Shown in pieces: positions 1 to 10,163 of a stretch of 64,000 bases of DNA (its first letter is position 1; each line of letters begins with the position of its first letter). Made by a program: the position numbers and the translations under genes. The notes below the pieces were generated by a model, which was not told where the DNA came from, searched no databases, and worked only from the letters and a program-made list of their open reading frames with translations. This DNA is from Mameliella sp. MMSF_3455 (GTDB lineage: Bacteria; Pseudomonadota; Alphaproteobacteria; Rhodobacterales; Rhodobacteraceae), in the NCBI RefSeq assembly GCF_030733205.1, contig NZ_JASHJL010000022.1, positions 1 to 64,000 of the forward strand, in the 5' to 3' direction.

Positions 1-28
1 CGCCCGACGGCGATCAGCTGACGGTTCA

Positions 29-59
29 GGCGCGTGCCCGACGCGGCGCGCGCCTTTTT
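29..59 (+). terminator. Rho-independent terminator of the gene upstream of the window
   Basis: A 9-bp stem (29-37 with 46-54, one G-T wobble) encloses an 8-nt loop and is followed by five T residues (55-59). It probably ends whatever lies to the left of the window. An open frame read from base 1 stops at 19-21, which could be the tail of that gene, but six codons are too few to identify it. Confidence 0.6.
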
Positions 60-104
60 CACAACCGCATTTCTGCTTGTGCGGTTCCAGCCCGGAGTTA
101 CACC

Positions 105-284
105 ATGCGTGATCTGATTAAGGCCTTTGCGGCTGAGGAAGATGGTGCCGTGACCGTGGACTGGGTCGTTCTGACCGCCGCAATCGTCGGCTTCTGCATT
201 GCAGCCTATACTGCCGCGGAAAACTCGACACTCGGCCTGCGCGACGGCCTCGCCGCCGAACTCGTCCGCCAAGACGACTTCTGA
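105..284 (+). CDS. Small Flp-like prepilin (59 aa)
   Basis: A short hydrophobic protein at the head of the tad locus, probably the major or a minor Flp-type pilin subunit. It has a charged N-terminal leader (about residues 1-14) with acidic EED just before Gly14, then GAVTVDWVV and a hydrophobic stretch to about residue 37. Gly14 fits the prepilin peptidase cleavage site. Classical Flp pilins have Glu at +5 and Tyr at +6 of the mature protein. Here those positions read Asp-Trp, a substitution I recall in roseobacter Flp-like proteins. The ATG at 105 has a GGAG ribosome site at 93-96. The frame stays open upstream, but the terminator at 29-59 argues against a longer protein. TadV (10164) is the expected processing enzyme. 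Confidence 0.75.
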   Translation: MRDLIKAFAAEEDGAVTVDWVVLTAAIVGFCIAAYTAAENSTLGLRDGLAAELVRQDDF

Positions 285-311
285 CCCCCTGCTGCCACGA
301 CATTGGCAAGG

Positions 312-332
312 GCGGCCCGCTGCGCGGGCCGC
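312..332 (+). terminator. Perfect hairpin after the pilin gene
   Basis: A perfect 9-bp stem (312-320 with 324-332) with a 3-nt loop lies 28 bases after the pilin stop. The following bases are not a clean T tract, so this may be a weak terminator or an mRNA 3' stabiliser. That would leave the pilin message more abundant than the downstream assembly genes. Confidence 0.45.
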
Positions 333-471
333 TCGTCATCATGTTCGCCACCTGCGGCGAACAGGCGTCGCCAAACCGCCCAGCGAGTGTCCCGTTCTTG
401 CCTCATTCTCCCGCCAGGATGATCCGGGCCGGGAGACCGGCGAATCCCTTTTTGTCCAAGTGAGGTGACAT

Positions 472-1326
472 ATGCGACTCGTATTCGGACTAGTGCTGAT
501 CGCCGGCCTCGCCCTGGCGGGCTTTGCCGTCTACATGGCGCAGAATTACATCGGGGCCTATGAAAGCGCCCTTGCAGAGGAGCGCGCCAAGGCCGGCGCC
601 TCTGTTCCAGTGGCCAAGGTCTTCATCACGAAACGCGCCATCAACTACGGCGAAGAGATCAAGCCAGAGGACGTGGTGCTGGCCCATTGGCCGCAGAAGG
701 CCCTCCCCGAGGACTATTTCGACGAGGAAAACCCCTTCTTCATCGACGGTCAGGAACCGCGTCTCGCGATGCGCCCGATCGAGAAGGCCGAAGTGCTGAT
801 GAAGGTGAAAGTGTCCGAACCCGGCGGCGACGCGGGCCTGACCTCGCGCCTTGACCGCGGCCAGCGCGCCTTTGCGATCAAGGTCGACGTGGCTTCGGGC
901 GTGTCCGGTTTCCTGCGTCCTGGAGACCGGGTCGATGTCTACTGGACGGGCCGCCTGCCCGGAGAGATCGGCGAACGCTCTTCCGGCGAGGTGACCAAGC
1001 TGATCCAGACCGGGATCCGCCTGATCGCAATCGACCAGACCGCCGATACCGAATACAACACGGCAACCATCGCCCGCACCGTGACCGTGGCCGCCAGCCC
1101 GCAACAGGTTGCCGCCCTTGCGCAGGCCCAGTCGACCGGCAAGCTGTCGCTGTCGCTGATGTCCCAGTTGGACGATACCGTGGCCGAGGCGATCGAGGTC
1201 GACCAGCTGTCGCTTCTGGGCATCGTGGCCGAAGAACGCGCCGAGAAGAAAGTGGACAAGACCTGCACCACCCGGGTGCGTCGCGGCGCCGACGTGGTCG
1301 AGATCCCGATCCCCTGCACCAACTGA
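472..1326 (+). CDS. cpaB: Flp pilus assembly protein CpaB/RcpC
   Basis: Periplasmic, inner-membrane-anchored protein of the Tad/Flp pilus machine, thought to modulate the outer-membrane secretin. One N-terminal membrane segment (about residues 3-24) is followed by a SAF-type region (about residues 45-110, starting VFITKRAINYGEEIKPEDV) and the RcpC/CpaB region with FLRPGDRVDVYWTG. The length of 284 aa is normal for the family. The ribosome site GAGGTGA lies just before ATG 472. A strong terminator-like palindrome follows the gene, so it may be transcribed apart from the secretin gene downstream. Confidence 0.93.
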   Translation: MRLVFGLVLIAGLALAGFAVYMAQNYIGAYESALAEERAKAGASVPVAKVFITKRAINYGEEIKPEDVVLAHWPQKALPEDYFDEENPFFIDGQEPRLAMRPIEKAEVLMKVKVSEPGGDAGLTSRLDRGQRAFAIKVDVASGVSGFLRPGDRVDVYWTGRLPGEIGERSSGEVTKLIQTGIRLIAIDQTADTEYNTATIARTVTVAASPQQVAALAQAQSTGKLSLSLMSQLDDTVAEAIEVDQLSLLGIVAEERAEKKVDKTCTTRVRRGADVVEIPIPCTN

Positions 1327-1368
1327 TCCGGGAAATCGAACGGCGAATTCAAACGCTTGAAAAGATCA

Positions 1369-1397
1369 GGCCCCCGCCGCGGCGGGGGCCCTTTTGT
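1369..1397 (+). terminator. Strong terminator/attenuator between cpaB and the secretin gene
   Basis: A perfect 22-nt GC palindrome (1369-1390) is followed by CTTTTGTT. It lies 43 bases after the cpaB stop and about 150 bases before the secretin start, so transcription of the tad block is probably interrupted or attenuated here. Confidence 0.75.
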
Positions 1398-1423
1398 TGC
1401 GAAAATACCCGGCGTGTTGCGGG

Positions 1424-1432
1424 TTATCCACA
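1424..1432 (+). other. Single consensus DnaA-box-like 9-mer
   Basis: TTATCCACA matches the DnaA box consensus exactly and sits in the gap between the cpaB terminator and the secretin gene. It is a single copy with no AT-rich unwinding region, so an origin is unlikely. It may be chance or a DnaA-responsive promoter element. Confidence 0.3.
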
Positions 1433-1545
1433 TAAGCCGGTTGGCTGAAGCCTTTGATTCTTGCAATAAAACACGAGATGACGCATGGTCGGGGAAAATG
1501 CAGGCGTCAGACCTGCGTCCGAGCAGTGATCGAGAGGCAGGTCAC

Positions 1546-2982
1546 ATGACCATTGACAGATTCCTGAAGACGGCCCTTTTGGGCCTGTCGCTTGCGGTTG
1601 CGCCGCTTGCGGCGCAGTACGCACAGGCGGACAACCTGCGCATCCTGCGCAATGGCACGCAACCGGTGCTCAACGTTCCGATGAACCGCGCGCTGGTGGT
1701 CGAAAGCGACGTTCCCTTTGCGGAACTGTCCATCGCCAACCCTGCGATCGCGGACATCTCTTCGTTGAACGACCGCAATATCTATGTGCTTGGCAAAGCG
1801 CCGGGCACAACGACGCTCACCATCCTCGACGCCGCCGGAGAGCTGATCTCGAACGTCGATATCCGGGTCTCGCCGGACGTGTCCGAGTTCAAGGAACGCC
1901 TGCGCCAGATCCTTCCACAGGAAAAGATCGAGGTCCGCACCGCGAACGACGGCATCGTGCTGTCGGGCACCGTCTCTTCGACCGCGCGGATGCAGCGGGC
2001 GCTGGATCTTGCCCAGCGGTATGCCCCCGAACGAGTATCGAACCTGATGTCCGTGGGCGGCGTCCAGCAGGTCATGCTGAAGGTCCGCTTTGCAGAGATG
2101 GAACGCACCGCCGCCAAAATGCTGCGAACCTCGCTGGCCACCGGCGGATCCGTCGCTGGCGGCGATCTCGGCCTTGAACTGGGCACGTTGAGCGCCGCCT
2201 CGGATGCGGCCGTCGACGCCGTCGCCGACAAGTTGGCGCCGCAGGGGCTGGACGTCGAAGGCGCGGTTCTCTTCGGTTTCAACGCCGGCGGGCTCGAAGT
2301 GGGCATCATGCTGGAGGCGCTGGAACGCAAAGGCATCGTGCGCACCCTTGCCGAACCCAACCTGACCGCGCTGTCGGGCCAGGAGGCCAAGTTCCTGGCG
2401 GGTGGCGAATACCCTGTGCCGGTCAGCCAGCAGAACAACACCATCACCATCGAGTACAAACCTTTTGGCGTGGAGCTGAACTTCATCCCCCGGGTGGTCG
2501 ATGGCGACCTGATCAACCTCGAACTCGAGGCCGCGGTCTCGTCGATTGACACCAACAACTCGATCGTGCTCTCGGACATCTCGATCAATGGTTTCAAACG
2601 GCGCGAAACCTCGACCACTGTCGAACTGCGTGACGGTGAAAGCTTTGCCATAGCGGGCCTCTTGATGGACGATTTCACCGACCGGAACTCGCAATTGCCC
2701 TGGCTGGGTGACGTTCCGGTGCTGGGCGCCCTCTTTCGCAGCGCGGAATACCAGCGTTCGCAGTCCGAACTGGTGATCATCGTCACCCCGCACCTGGTGA
2801 CGCCGACGCGGGGCGAATACCTGGCCCTTCCGACCGACCGCGTCGTGCCCCCGACCGAACGTGACCTCTTCCTGCGCGGCAAGGTCGCCGGCAAGCCGGG
2901 CCAGAAAGCCCCCAAGGCCGGCGCTGCGGGCGAAGTGGCCAAGCAGGACTTCACCGGGTCCTACGGATATGTGATGGATTGA
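1546..2982 (+). CDS. cpaC: Tad pilus outer-membrane secretin CpaC/RcpA
   Basis: Forms the outer-membrane pore of the Tad pilus. The 478-aa protein begins with a signal peptide (about residues 1-27, ending AQYAQA), then an N-terminal pilus-secretin domain (NVPMNRALVVESDVPF and following), a BON-like region (about residues 115-165) and the C-terminal type II/III secretin domain with EPNLTALSGQEAKFLAGGEYPVP and the closing VPVLGALFRS. The open frame runs upstream to 1357, but ATG 1546 has a GAGAGGCAGG ribosome site and places the signal peptide correctly. The next gene follows almost immediately. Confidence 0.93.
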   Translation: MTIDRFLKTALLGLSLAVAPLAAQYAQADNLRILRNGTQPVLNVPMNRALVVESDVPFAELSIANPAIADISSLNDRNIYVLGKAPGTTTLTILDAAGELISNVDIRVSPDVSEFKERLRQILPQEKIEVRTANDGIVLSGTVSSTARMQRALDLAQRYAPERVSNLMSVGGVQQVMLKVRFAEMERTAAKMLRTSLATGGSVAGGDLGLELGTLSAASDAAVDAVADKLAPQGLDVEGAVLFGFNAGGLEVGIMLEALERKGIVRTLAEPNLTALSGQEAKFLAGGEYPVPVSQQNNTITIEYKPFGVELNFIPRVVDGDLINLELEAAVSSIDTNNSIVLSDISINGFKRRETSTTVELRDGESFAIAGLLMDDFTDRNSQLPWLGDVPVLGALFRSAEYQRSQSELVIIVTPHLVTPTRGEYLALPTDRVVPPTERDLFLRGKVAGKPGQKAPKAGAAGEVAKQDFTGSYGYVMD

Positions 2983-2993
2983 TGCAGAGGCGA

Positions 2994-3653
2994 ATGATGA
3001 TCAGGCTCCCCCTTTCCGCCGCGCTGACCGCGGGCCTCTTGATCGCCGGTTGCAGCCAAGCCCCTGTCGGGTTTGACCGCGAGGCGGGCGCGCTGATCGA
3101 CACCGGTCACTTCGGCAACGCCACGATGAACAACCACCAGTTGATGACCGGCGAAAAGCAGGTCCTCTACGATCTGTCGCAGCGTTTCGCCTCCGAGGTC
3201 ATGACCACGGTCAACTTTGCCTTCAACAGCGCCGTGCTGGACCACGGTGCGCGCGATACACTGCGCGAACAGGCCCAGTGGATTCGCCAATTCCCGGAAA
3301 TCCGGTTCCGTGTCTACGGCCACACCGACAAGGTCGGCAGCAATGGCTACAACAAGAGCCTTGGCCTGCGGCGTGCCAATGCGGTCGTGAACTACCTCGT
3401 CAGCCAGGGCATCAGCCGTTCGCGGCTCGAAGCCGTCGTTTCCTACGGCGAGACACAGCCATTGATCGTGACCGAGGGCCGCGAACGCCGCAACCGGCGC
3501 ACCGTGACCGAAGTATCGGGTTTTGTGTCCAGCCACCCCACGGTGCTGGACGGCAAATATGCCGAGGTCATCTACCGCGAATACATCAACAGCGCCGAGC
3601 CCAAGACGGGGCTGACCGGACAGCAGGGCCAGGACCTCGCGATCACCGAGTGA
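2994..3653 (+). CDS. OmpA-family lipoprotein of the tad locus
   Basis: An outer-membrane lipoprotein with a C-terminal OmpA peptidoglycan-binding domain. The signal peptide ends at a lipobox (LIAGC). The OmpA-like region holds FRVYGHTDKVGSNGYNKSLGLRRA and GRERNRR-type motifs. In tad loci such proteins are thought to tie the secretin to the cell wall. Possible starts are ATG 2982 (overlapping the secretin stop), 2994 and 2997. An AGAGG site at 2986-2990 favours 2994 or 2997. A T-tailed terminator follows, which closes the secretin transcript. Confidence 0.85.
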   Translation: MMIRLPLSAALTAGLLIAGCSQAPVGFDREAGALIDTGHFGNATMNNHQLMTGEKQVLYDLSQRFASEVMTTVNFAFNSAVLDHGARDTLREQAQWIRQFPEIRFRVYGHTDKVGSNGYNKSLGLRRANAVVNYLVSQGISRSRLEAVVSYGETQPLIVTEGRERRNRRTVTEVSGFVSSHPTVLDGKYAEVIYREYINSAEPKTGLTGQQGQDLAITE

Positions 3654-3675
3654 CCCCGACAACGGACCGGCAAGG

Positions 3676-3700
3676 AAAGGGGCCAGACGGCCCCTTTTTT
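3676..3700 (+). terminator. Rho-independent terminator after the OmpA-like gene
   Basis: A 9-bp stem (3676-3684 with 3689-3697), a 4-nt loop and a run of T residues to 3700. It lies 22 bases after the stop codon and separates the secretin transcript from the cpaE-tadC block. Confidence 0.88.
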
Positions 3701-3983
3701 CATGTCCGCCCCTTGGGCGCCCATCCTGACCCCCGCCACACCCGCGTGAATTGAGCCGGAAATCCCCTTGACCACCAGAGGGGCGCGGCGGCGTTCCAGG
3801 CCCCGCCATCAGTCCCCGTTCACCGTACAATTTCGGTTTTTTAGCCCAAATGTTGCCTCGTTTGTGGGGGACTGTCGCCTTGGAGAACCAGTGCGTGCGC
3901 AAGACCCGAGTCGCGCACCGCGGGTCCGGGGGACAAGTCTTCGCCACGTTCACCCGGTCCGGCAAGAGTAAAGGACGACAGGC
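3701..3983 (+). promoter_or_regulatory. Promoter-bearing gap before cpaE
   Basis: This non-coding stretch follows a terminator and precedes a long co-directional gene series, so it must hold a promoter. The AT-richer part is at about 3825-3865. I could not assign -35 and -10 boxes with confidence and saw no CtrA-type TTAA-N7-TTAA pair. Confidence 0.4.
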
Positions 3984-5237
3984 ATGACCAACGCGACACC
4001 ACAGCAAACGGAGCCGGCACCAATCGTCGCCTGCACCATCAGCCGCGACGTCCAGAACTTTGACCTGCTCATCGACGACATGGAAGCCCTGCTTGGCGAA
4101 GGCTGGGGGGACCTCGGGTTCGACGAGGCCACGGCCTTTCTGAACCAGCCGGACGGCCGGTCGCTGGAATTCGTGGCGATGGCCATCGACGCCATCGACG
4201 AGCCGGACTTGCCGATGTTGTCTCAGGTCATTCACGTTGCCAAGGAAATCGGCGTCAAGGTCATCCTGATCGCCGAGGACGTGACGCCCGCCTCACTGCA
4301 TCAACTCTTGCGCGACGGGGCCGATGAATTCGTCCCCTATCCGTTGCCCGAAGGTGAGCTTGCCGGGGCACTCGAACGGCTGCGCCGCCCTGCACCCACT
4401 GCCGCACAACCCGACAGCGCGCCCGCCACCAATGCCGAGGGTGTCCGCCTGTCCGGCGGGGGCGACGGCGTACTGATCGCGGTGCACGGCCTTGCCGGTG
4501 GTGTCGGCGCGACCACCCTGGCCGTCAATCTTGCCTACGAGCTGGCAACAGGCGGCAAGGACAAACAGCCGAAGGTCTGCCTGATCGACCTTGGGCTGCA
4601 ATTCGGCTCGGTCGCGACCTATCTCGACCTGCCCCGCCGCGAGGCCGTCTACGAAACGCTCTCGGACATCGAGGCGATGGACGGCGACAGCTTTGGCCAA
4701 GCGCTGGTCAGTTTCGAGGACAAGATGCAGGTGTTCACCGCGCCCTCGGACATCCTGCCGCTGGACATCATCGGCCCGGCCGAGATCAAACGCCTGCTGG
4801 ACATCACGCGCGAGCATTTCGATTACGTCATCGTCGACATGCCCTCCACCGTCGTGCAGTGGACGGAAACCGTCCTGACCGAAGCACAACTCTATTTCGC
4901 GCTGATCGAACTGGACATGCGCTCGGCCCAGAACACGCTGCGCCTGAAGCGGGCATTGCAATCCGAGGATCTTCCTTTCGAGAAAATCCGTTTCGCGCTG
5001 AACCGCGCACCCAAATTCACCGACCTGCAGGGCAAGAGCCGCGTCAAGCGGCTGGCCGACAGCCTTGCGATTTCGTTGGACGTGCAGCTGCCCGATGGCG
5101 GCCGTACCGTCATGCAGGCCTGCGATCACGGGCTGCCGCTGGCCAGCCACGCTGCAAAAAACCCACTGCGCCGCGAAATCGTGAAGCTTGCCCAGCAGCT
5201 CAATGCCATCGGCGACAGCGACGCCGAAGCCGCCTGA
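3984..5237 (+). CDS. cpaE: Tad pilus localisation ATPase CpaE/TadZ
   Basis: MinD/ParA-like protein that positions the Tad pilus machine. An N-terminal receiver-like domain (about residues 15-135) lacks an obvious phosphorylation pocket. The C-terminal ATPase domain starts near residue 160 with the deviant P-loop GLAGGVGATT (169-178). The 417-aa length is normal. The gene heads the cpaE-cpaF-tadB-tadC series and has a ribosome site AAAGGACGACAGG before ATG 3984. The cpaF start follows 14 bases after the stop. Confidence 0.92.
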   Translation: MTNATPQQTEPAPIVACTISRDVQNFDLLIDDMEALLGEGWGDLGFDEATAFLNQPDGRSLEFVAMAIDAIDEPDLPMLSQVIHVAKEIGVKVILIAEDVTPASLHQLLRDGADEFVPYPLPEGELAGALERLRRPAPTAAQPDSAPATNAEGVRLSGGGDGVLIAVHGLAGGVGATTLAVNLAYELATGGKDKQPKVCLIDLGLQFGSVATYLDLPRREAVYETLSDIEAMDGDSFGQALVSFEDKMQVFTAPSDILPLDIIGPAEIKRLLDITREHFDYVIVDMPSTVVQWTETVLTEAQLYFALIELDMRSAQNTLRLKRALQSEDLPFEKIRFALNRAPKFTDLQGKSRVKRLADSLAISLDVQLPDGGRTVMQACDHGLPLASHAAKNPLRREIVKLAQQLNAIGDSDAEAA

Positions 5238-5251
5238 CCCAGGGGAAAAAC

Positions 5252-6688
<1,437 letters not shown>

Positions 6689-6693
6689 CACCA

Positions 6694-7659
6694 ATGCTCA
6701 GCGCAGAACCGATCATCTACGGCGGGATCTTCCTGGGCGTGCTGATCCTGGTCAACGGCGTCTATCTTGTCGCCTTCGGCAAGTCGATCAGCCTGACCAA
6801 TCGGGTCAACCGCCGCCTGGAAATGCTCGACAAGGGCGAACGCCGAGAGGACGTGCTGGCCAAACTCCGCAAGGAGATGGACCAGCACATGCAAAGCCGC
6901 TCGCTGCCCATCTACTCGATGCTGGCCAGCAAGGCACAGAAGGCGGCGCTTGCCTTCACGCCGCAACAGTTGATCCTGGTCATGGTTGCCGCATCCGTCT
7001 TTGCCTTTGTCGGGTTGAGCATCGGGACAGAGGCCGGCGCCGCCGTACGCGCTGTCATGTCCGTCTTCATGGGCGTGGGCGGGGTCTATTTCTGGGTCAA
7101 CCACCGGGCCAACAAACGTCTCAGCATGATCGAGGAACAGCTTCCCGACGCCGTGGAACTGATGGTGCGCTCATTGCGGGTCGGCCACCCGTTCAGCTCG
7201 GCCATTTCGATCGTCGCAAAGGAACTGAAGGACCCGCTGGCCACTGAATTCGGCATAATCGCGGATGAATCGACCTATGGCCGCGACGTGGGCGAGGCGC
7301 TGAAACACATGGCCGAACGGCTGGACATGCAGGACCTTCGCTTTCTCGCCGTGGCCGTGGCGATCCAGCAGCAGGCCGGCGGCAACCTCGCCGAGATCCT
7401 CGAAGGCCTGGCCAAGGTGATCCGCGCCCGCTTTCGCCTGTTCCGCAGGGTCAAGGCGATCACCGCCGAGGCGCAATGGTCGGGCAAGTTCCTGTCCGGT
7501 TTTCCCGTCGCCGCGCTGATCTTCATCCAGGTCGCCAAGCCCGACTACTACGACGAGGTGCTCGACCACCCCTGGTTCATTCCCGCCTGCTTCATCGTCG
7601 GCATCATGCTGGTCGCGAACATGATCGTCATGCGCTGGCTGGTGAATATCAAGGTCTGA
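6694..7659 (+). CDS. tadB: Tad pilus inner-membrane platform protein TadB
   Basis: First of the paired inner-membrane platform proteins (type II secretion F-domain) that work with the CpaF ATPase. The 321-aa protein has an N-terminal membrane segment (about 9-27), two central segments, a cytoplasmic F-domain with MVRSLRVGHPFSSAISIVAKEL and QQQAGGNLAEIL, and a C-terminal membrane pair. ATG 6694 follows the cpaF stop by 5 bases and has a CGGAG site. The frame is open further back into cpaF but without a ribosome site. Confidence 0.93.
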   Translation: MLSAEPIIYGGIFLGVLILVNGVYLVAFGKSISLTNRVNRRLEMLDKGERREDVLAKLRKEMDQHMQSRSLPIYSMLASKAQKAALAFTPQQLILVMVAASVFAFVGLSIGTEAGAAVRAVMSVFMGVGGVYFWVNHRANKRLSMIEEQLPDAVELMVRSLRVGHPFSSAISIVAKELKDPLATEFGIIADESTYGRDVGEALKHMAERLDMQDLRFLAVAVAIQQQAGGNLAEILEGLAKVIRARFRLFRRVKAITAEAQWSGKFLSGFPVAALIFIQVAKPDYYDEVLDHPWFIPACFIVGIMLVANMIVMRWLVNIKV

Positions 7660-7672
7660 GAAAGGCTGCCCC

Positions 7673-8650
7673 ATGTTCGATACGCTCAACACGATGATCA
7701 TCGATGCCCTGGGACCCGCCGGTCCGCTCATCGTGGTCGCAGGACTGGCGGCGCTCTTGATCGTTGCCACGATCCCGTTGTTCCTCAACTCGCGCCCCGA
7801 CCCGTTGGAAAAGCTCAAGCAGGACGGCAAGAAACGTCTGGACGCGGAAACCCGCGCCGTGTTGCGGGAAAAGAGCAAGAACGAAAAGCTCAACAAGTAC
7901 GCGCAGTTCCTGGAACCCCAGGACGCCAAGGAATATTCCGAGATCCGCACCAAGCTGATGCAGGCCGGCTACCGGTCCAAGGACGCGGTACAGATCTACT
8001 ACTTCCTGCAATTCGCGCTTGGCATCGCCCTGCTCTGCGCGGGCGTCGTGTATTACATCTTCTTCATCGACCCAGAGACGGCAACGATGCAGACCAAGCT
8101 GATGTATATCCTTGGCCCCGGCTGCGTTGGCTACATGGCCCCCAAGTACTGGGTCAACAAGCGCGTCGCCAGCCGCCAGGAGCAGATCCAGCAGGGCTTT
8201 CCCGACAGCCTCGACATGATGCTGGTCTGCGTCGAGGCGGGCCAGTCGATGGACCAATCCATCGTTCGTGTCGCCCGCGAGCTGCGCAGTTCCTTTCCTC
8301 CGCTGGCCGAAGAATACGAGATCATCAGCTACGAGATGAAAGCCGGCAAGGACAAGAGCCAGGTCCTGAACGACATGGCTGACCGCTGTGGCCTGCCAGA
8401 TATCTCCTCCTTCGTGACCGTGCTGAACCAGGCGGCGACCTTCGGCACCTCGATCTCAGAGGCGTTGCGGGTCTATGCGGGCGAAATGCGTGACAAAAGA
8501 GTCATGCGTGCCGAGGAAGCTGCGAACAAACTGCCGACAAAGATGACGCTGACCACTATGATGCTCACGGTGCCGCCGCTGTTGATCATTCTCGTGGGCC
8601 CGTCCGCGGTCGGCATTTCCGAGATGGGCTCCATGGCCGTGGGCAACTGA
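7673..8650 (+). CDS. tadC: Tad pilus inner-membrane platform protein TadC
   Basis: Second platform protein. The 325-aa product has an N-terminal hydrophobic segment (about 18-38), a cytoplasmic linker, two central membrane segments, the F-domain with MMLVCVEAGQSMDQSIVRVARELR and QAATFGTSISEALRVYA (each read in parts), and a C-terminal segment. It lies 13 bases after tadB, with an AAAGG site before ATG 7673. Confidence 0.93.
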   Translation: MFDTLNTMIIDALGPAGPLIVVAGLAALLIVATIPLFLNSRPDPLEKLKQDGKKRLDAETRAVLREKSKNEKLNKYAQFLEPQDAKEYSEIRTKLMQAGYRSKDAVQIYYFLQFALGIALLCAGVVYYIFFIDPETATMQTKLMYILGPGCVGYMAPKYWVNKRVASRQEQIQQGFPDSLDMMLVCVEAGQSMDQSIVRVARELRSSFPPLAEEYEIISYEMKAGKDKSQVLNDMADRCGLPDISSFVTVLNQAATFGTSISEALRVYAGEMRDKRVMRAEEAANKLPTKMTLTTMMLTVPPLLIILVGPSAVGISEMGSMAVGN

Positions 8651-8654
8651 CTGC

Positions 8655-9221
8655 ATGAAACAGGCTCTATGGGCCGCCCTGATGATTCTGCCCCTGGCCG
8701 CCTGCACCGCAGGCGGCCCGCTTGCGCGCGAGGATCCCGCATCTCCCTATGCGCCCGGTCTCGACCCTCGGGGCGAAGCGGTGGACGGTTTGACTGTGGG
8801 CCACCGCCTGATGGCCGCGGGCCAGCACGAACTCGCGCTCGAGGCCTTTACACGCGCTGCCGCAGACCGGGGATTGACCGCCGAGGTGCTGATGGCGTTG
8901 GGGTCCGCCAACCTGGCATTGGGGCGCCTGCACCAGGCCGAACCGCTGCTGCGGCGCGCCGTCAAGGAAGAACCGGACTGGGCCGAAGCCTGGAACAACC
9001 TCGGCATCGTGCTGATCGAAAAGGGAGAGACCGCCGAGGCCTCCGAGGTCTTTCGCCGGGCCTATGCATTGGACAATGGCCAAAGTGACTCAATTCGCGA
9101 CAATCTTCGCTTGGCGCTCGCAAAAATGGAAAATTCCGGTTATGGTGAGGAGTTAGAGCAAGAATACAAGATCGTACGTCGCGGGCATGGGGACTACCTG
9201 ATCCGGCGCAGTGGCGGTTGA
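8655..9221 (+). CDS. tadD: TPR lipoprotein TadD
   Basis: Probable outer-membrane-tethered pilotin-like protein for the secretin. The signal peptide ends in LPLAAC (lipobox Cys16). The rest is built of tetratricopeptide repeats (about residues 50-155, for example EPDWAEAWNNLGIVLIEKG). The 188-aa protein starts 4 bases after the tadC stop and has no clear ribosome site, so it is probably translated by coupling. Confidence 0.85.
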   Translation: MKQALWAALMILPLAACTAGGPLAREDPASPYAPGLDPRGEAVDGLTVGHRLMAAGQHELALEAFTRAAADRGLTAEVLMALGSANLALGRLHQAEPLLRRAVKEEPDWAEAWNNLGIVLIEKGETAEASEVFRRAYALDNGQSDSIRDNLRLALAKMENSGYGEELEQEYKIVRRGHGDYLIRRSGG

Positions 9222-9306
9222 CGGTCAATCGTCCCGAAAAACGGGGCACAAGAACAACCGCCGAAAAGGCGGGCGAGAGGCAGAGCAGCACAAGGACGCA
9301 GGCAAA

Positions 9307-10158
9307 ATGCGCCATCCCATCATCGTTTCCCTCTGCGCGGCGGGCGTCGTCGCGCTGTCGGCCTGTGACAAGGGCATCGACACCGCTGAAATGGACCGCA
9401 AGTTCCAGGGCGTGAACGTCGTCGACGAAAGCGACCTGAACGAGGTCATGCTGACCGTGGGCGACCCGAACGAGGCCGTGTCCTATTTCCAGCGCACGCT
9501 CAAGGAAGACCCCGACCGGATCGACATCCGCCGCGGCCTTGCCAAGTCACTGGTCCGGGCCAAACGCATCCCCGAGGCGAAAGTGGCGTGGGCCAAGGTC
9601 GTCGAGCACGAGGAATCGACCGATGACGACCGCGTGCAGCTGGCCGATGTCCTGATACGCGCCGGCGAGTGGGACCAGGCGGAAAAGGTGCTGGACGCGA
9701 TCCCGCCCACCTTCGAGACCTACAAGCGTTACCGGCTTGAGGCGATGATCGCCGACAGCAACAAGGAATGGAAAAAGGCCGACAGTTTCTACGAGGTCGC
9801 GGTGGGCCTGACGACCAAACCCGCCTCGGTGCTCAACAACTGGGGGTATTCCAAACTGACGCGCGGCGATCTGCCCGAAGCCGAAAAGCTTTTCCTTGAG
9901 GCGATCCGGCACGACGAAAAGCTGTACACCGCCAAGAACAACTTGGTCATGGCGCGCGGCGCGCAGGGCAAGTACATCCTGCCCGTCATCCCCATGACGC
10001 AGGTCGAAAAGGCCGAACTGCTGCACACCCTGGGCCTGGCCGCGATCAAGAGCGGCGACGTCAAGACCGGCAAGGCGCTGCTGCGCGAGGCGATGGAGAC
10101 GCACCCGCAGCACTTCGAGGCCGCGGCCCGGGCGCTGGCGGCCCTTGACGAGGCCTGA
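9307..10158 (+). CDS. Second TPR lipoprotein of the tad locus
   Basis: A 283-aa protein with a lipoprotein signal peptide (about 1-18, ending LSAC) and several TPR-like repeats, including PEAEKLFLEAIRHDEKLYTAKNNL. It resembles a second, longer TadD and sits between tadD and the prepilin peptidase gene. The ATG at 9307 is preferred over the upstream open frame (9211) because it puts the signal peptide first and follows an AAGGA-type site. Its exact role in the pilus is not known to me. Confidence 0.8.
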   Translation: MRHPIIVSLCAAGVVALSACDKGIDTAEMDRKFQGVNVVDESDLNEVMLTVGDPNEAVSYFQRTLKEDPDRIDIRRGLAKSLVRAKRIPEAKVAWAKVVEHEESTDDDRVQLADVLIRAGEWDQAEKVLDAIPPTFETYKRYRLEAMIADSNKEWKKADSFYEVAVGLTTKPASVLNNWGYSKLTRGDLPEAEKLFLEAIRHDEKLYTAKNNLVMARGAQGKYILPVIPMTQVEKAELLHTLGLAAIKSGDVKTGKALLREAMETHPQHFEAAARALAALDEA

Positions 10159-10163
10159 CGTCC

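Noticed and set aside
1424-1432. DnaA box as a replication origin signal
   Set aside because: It is a single copy inside a pilus locus, without a box cluster, an AT-rich region or replication genes.
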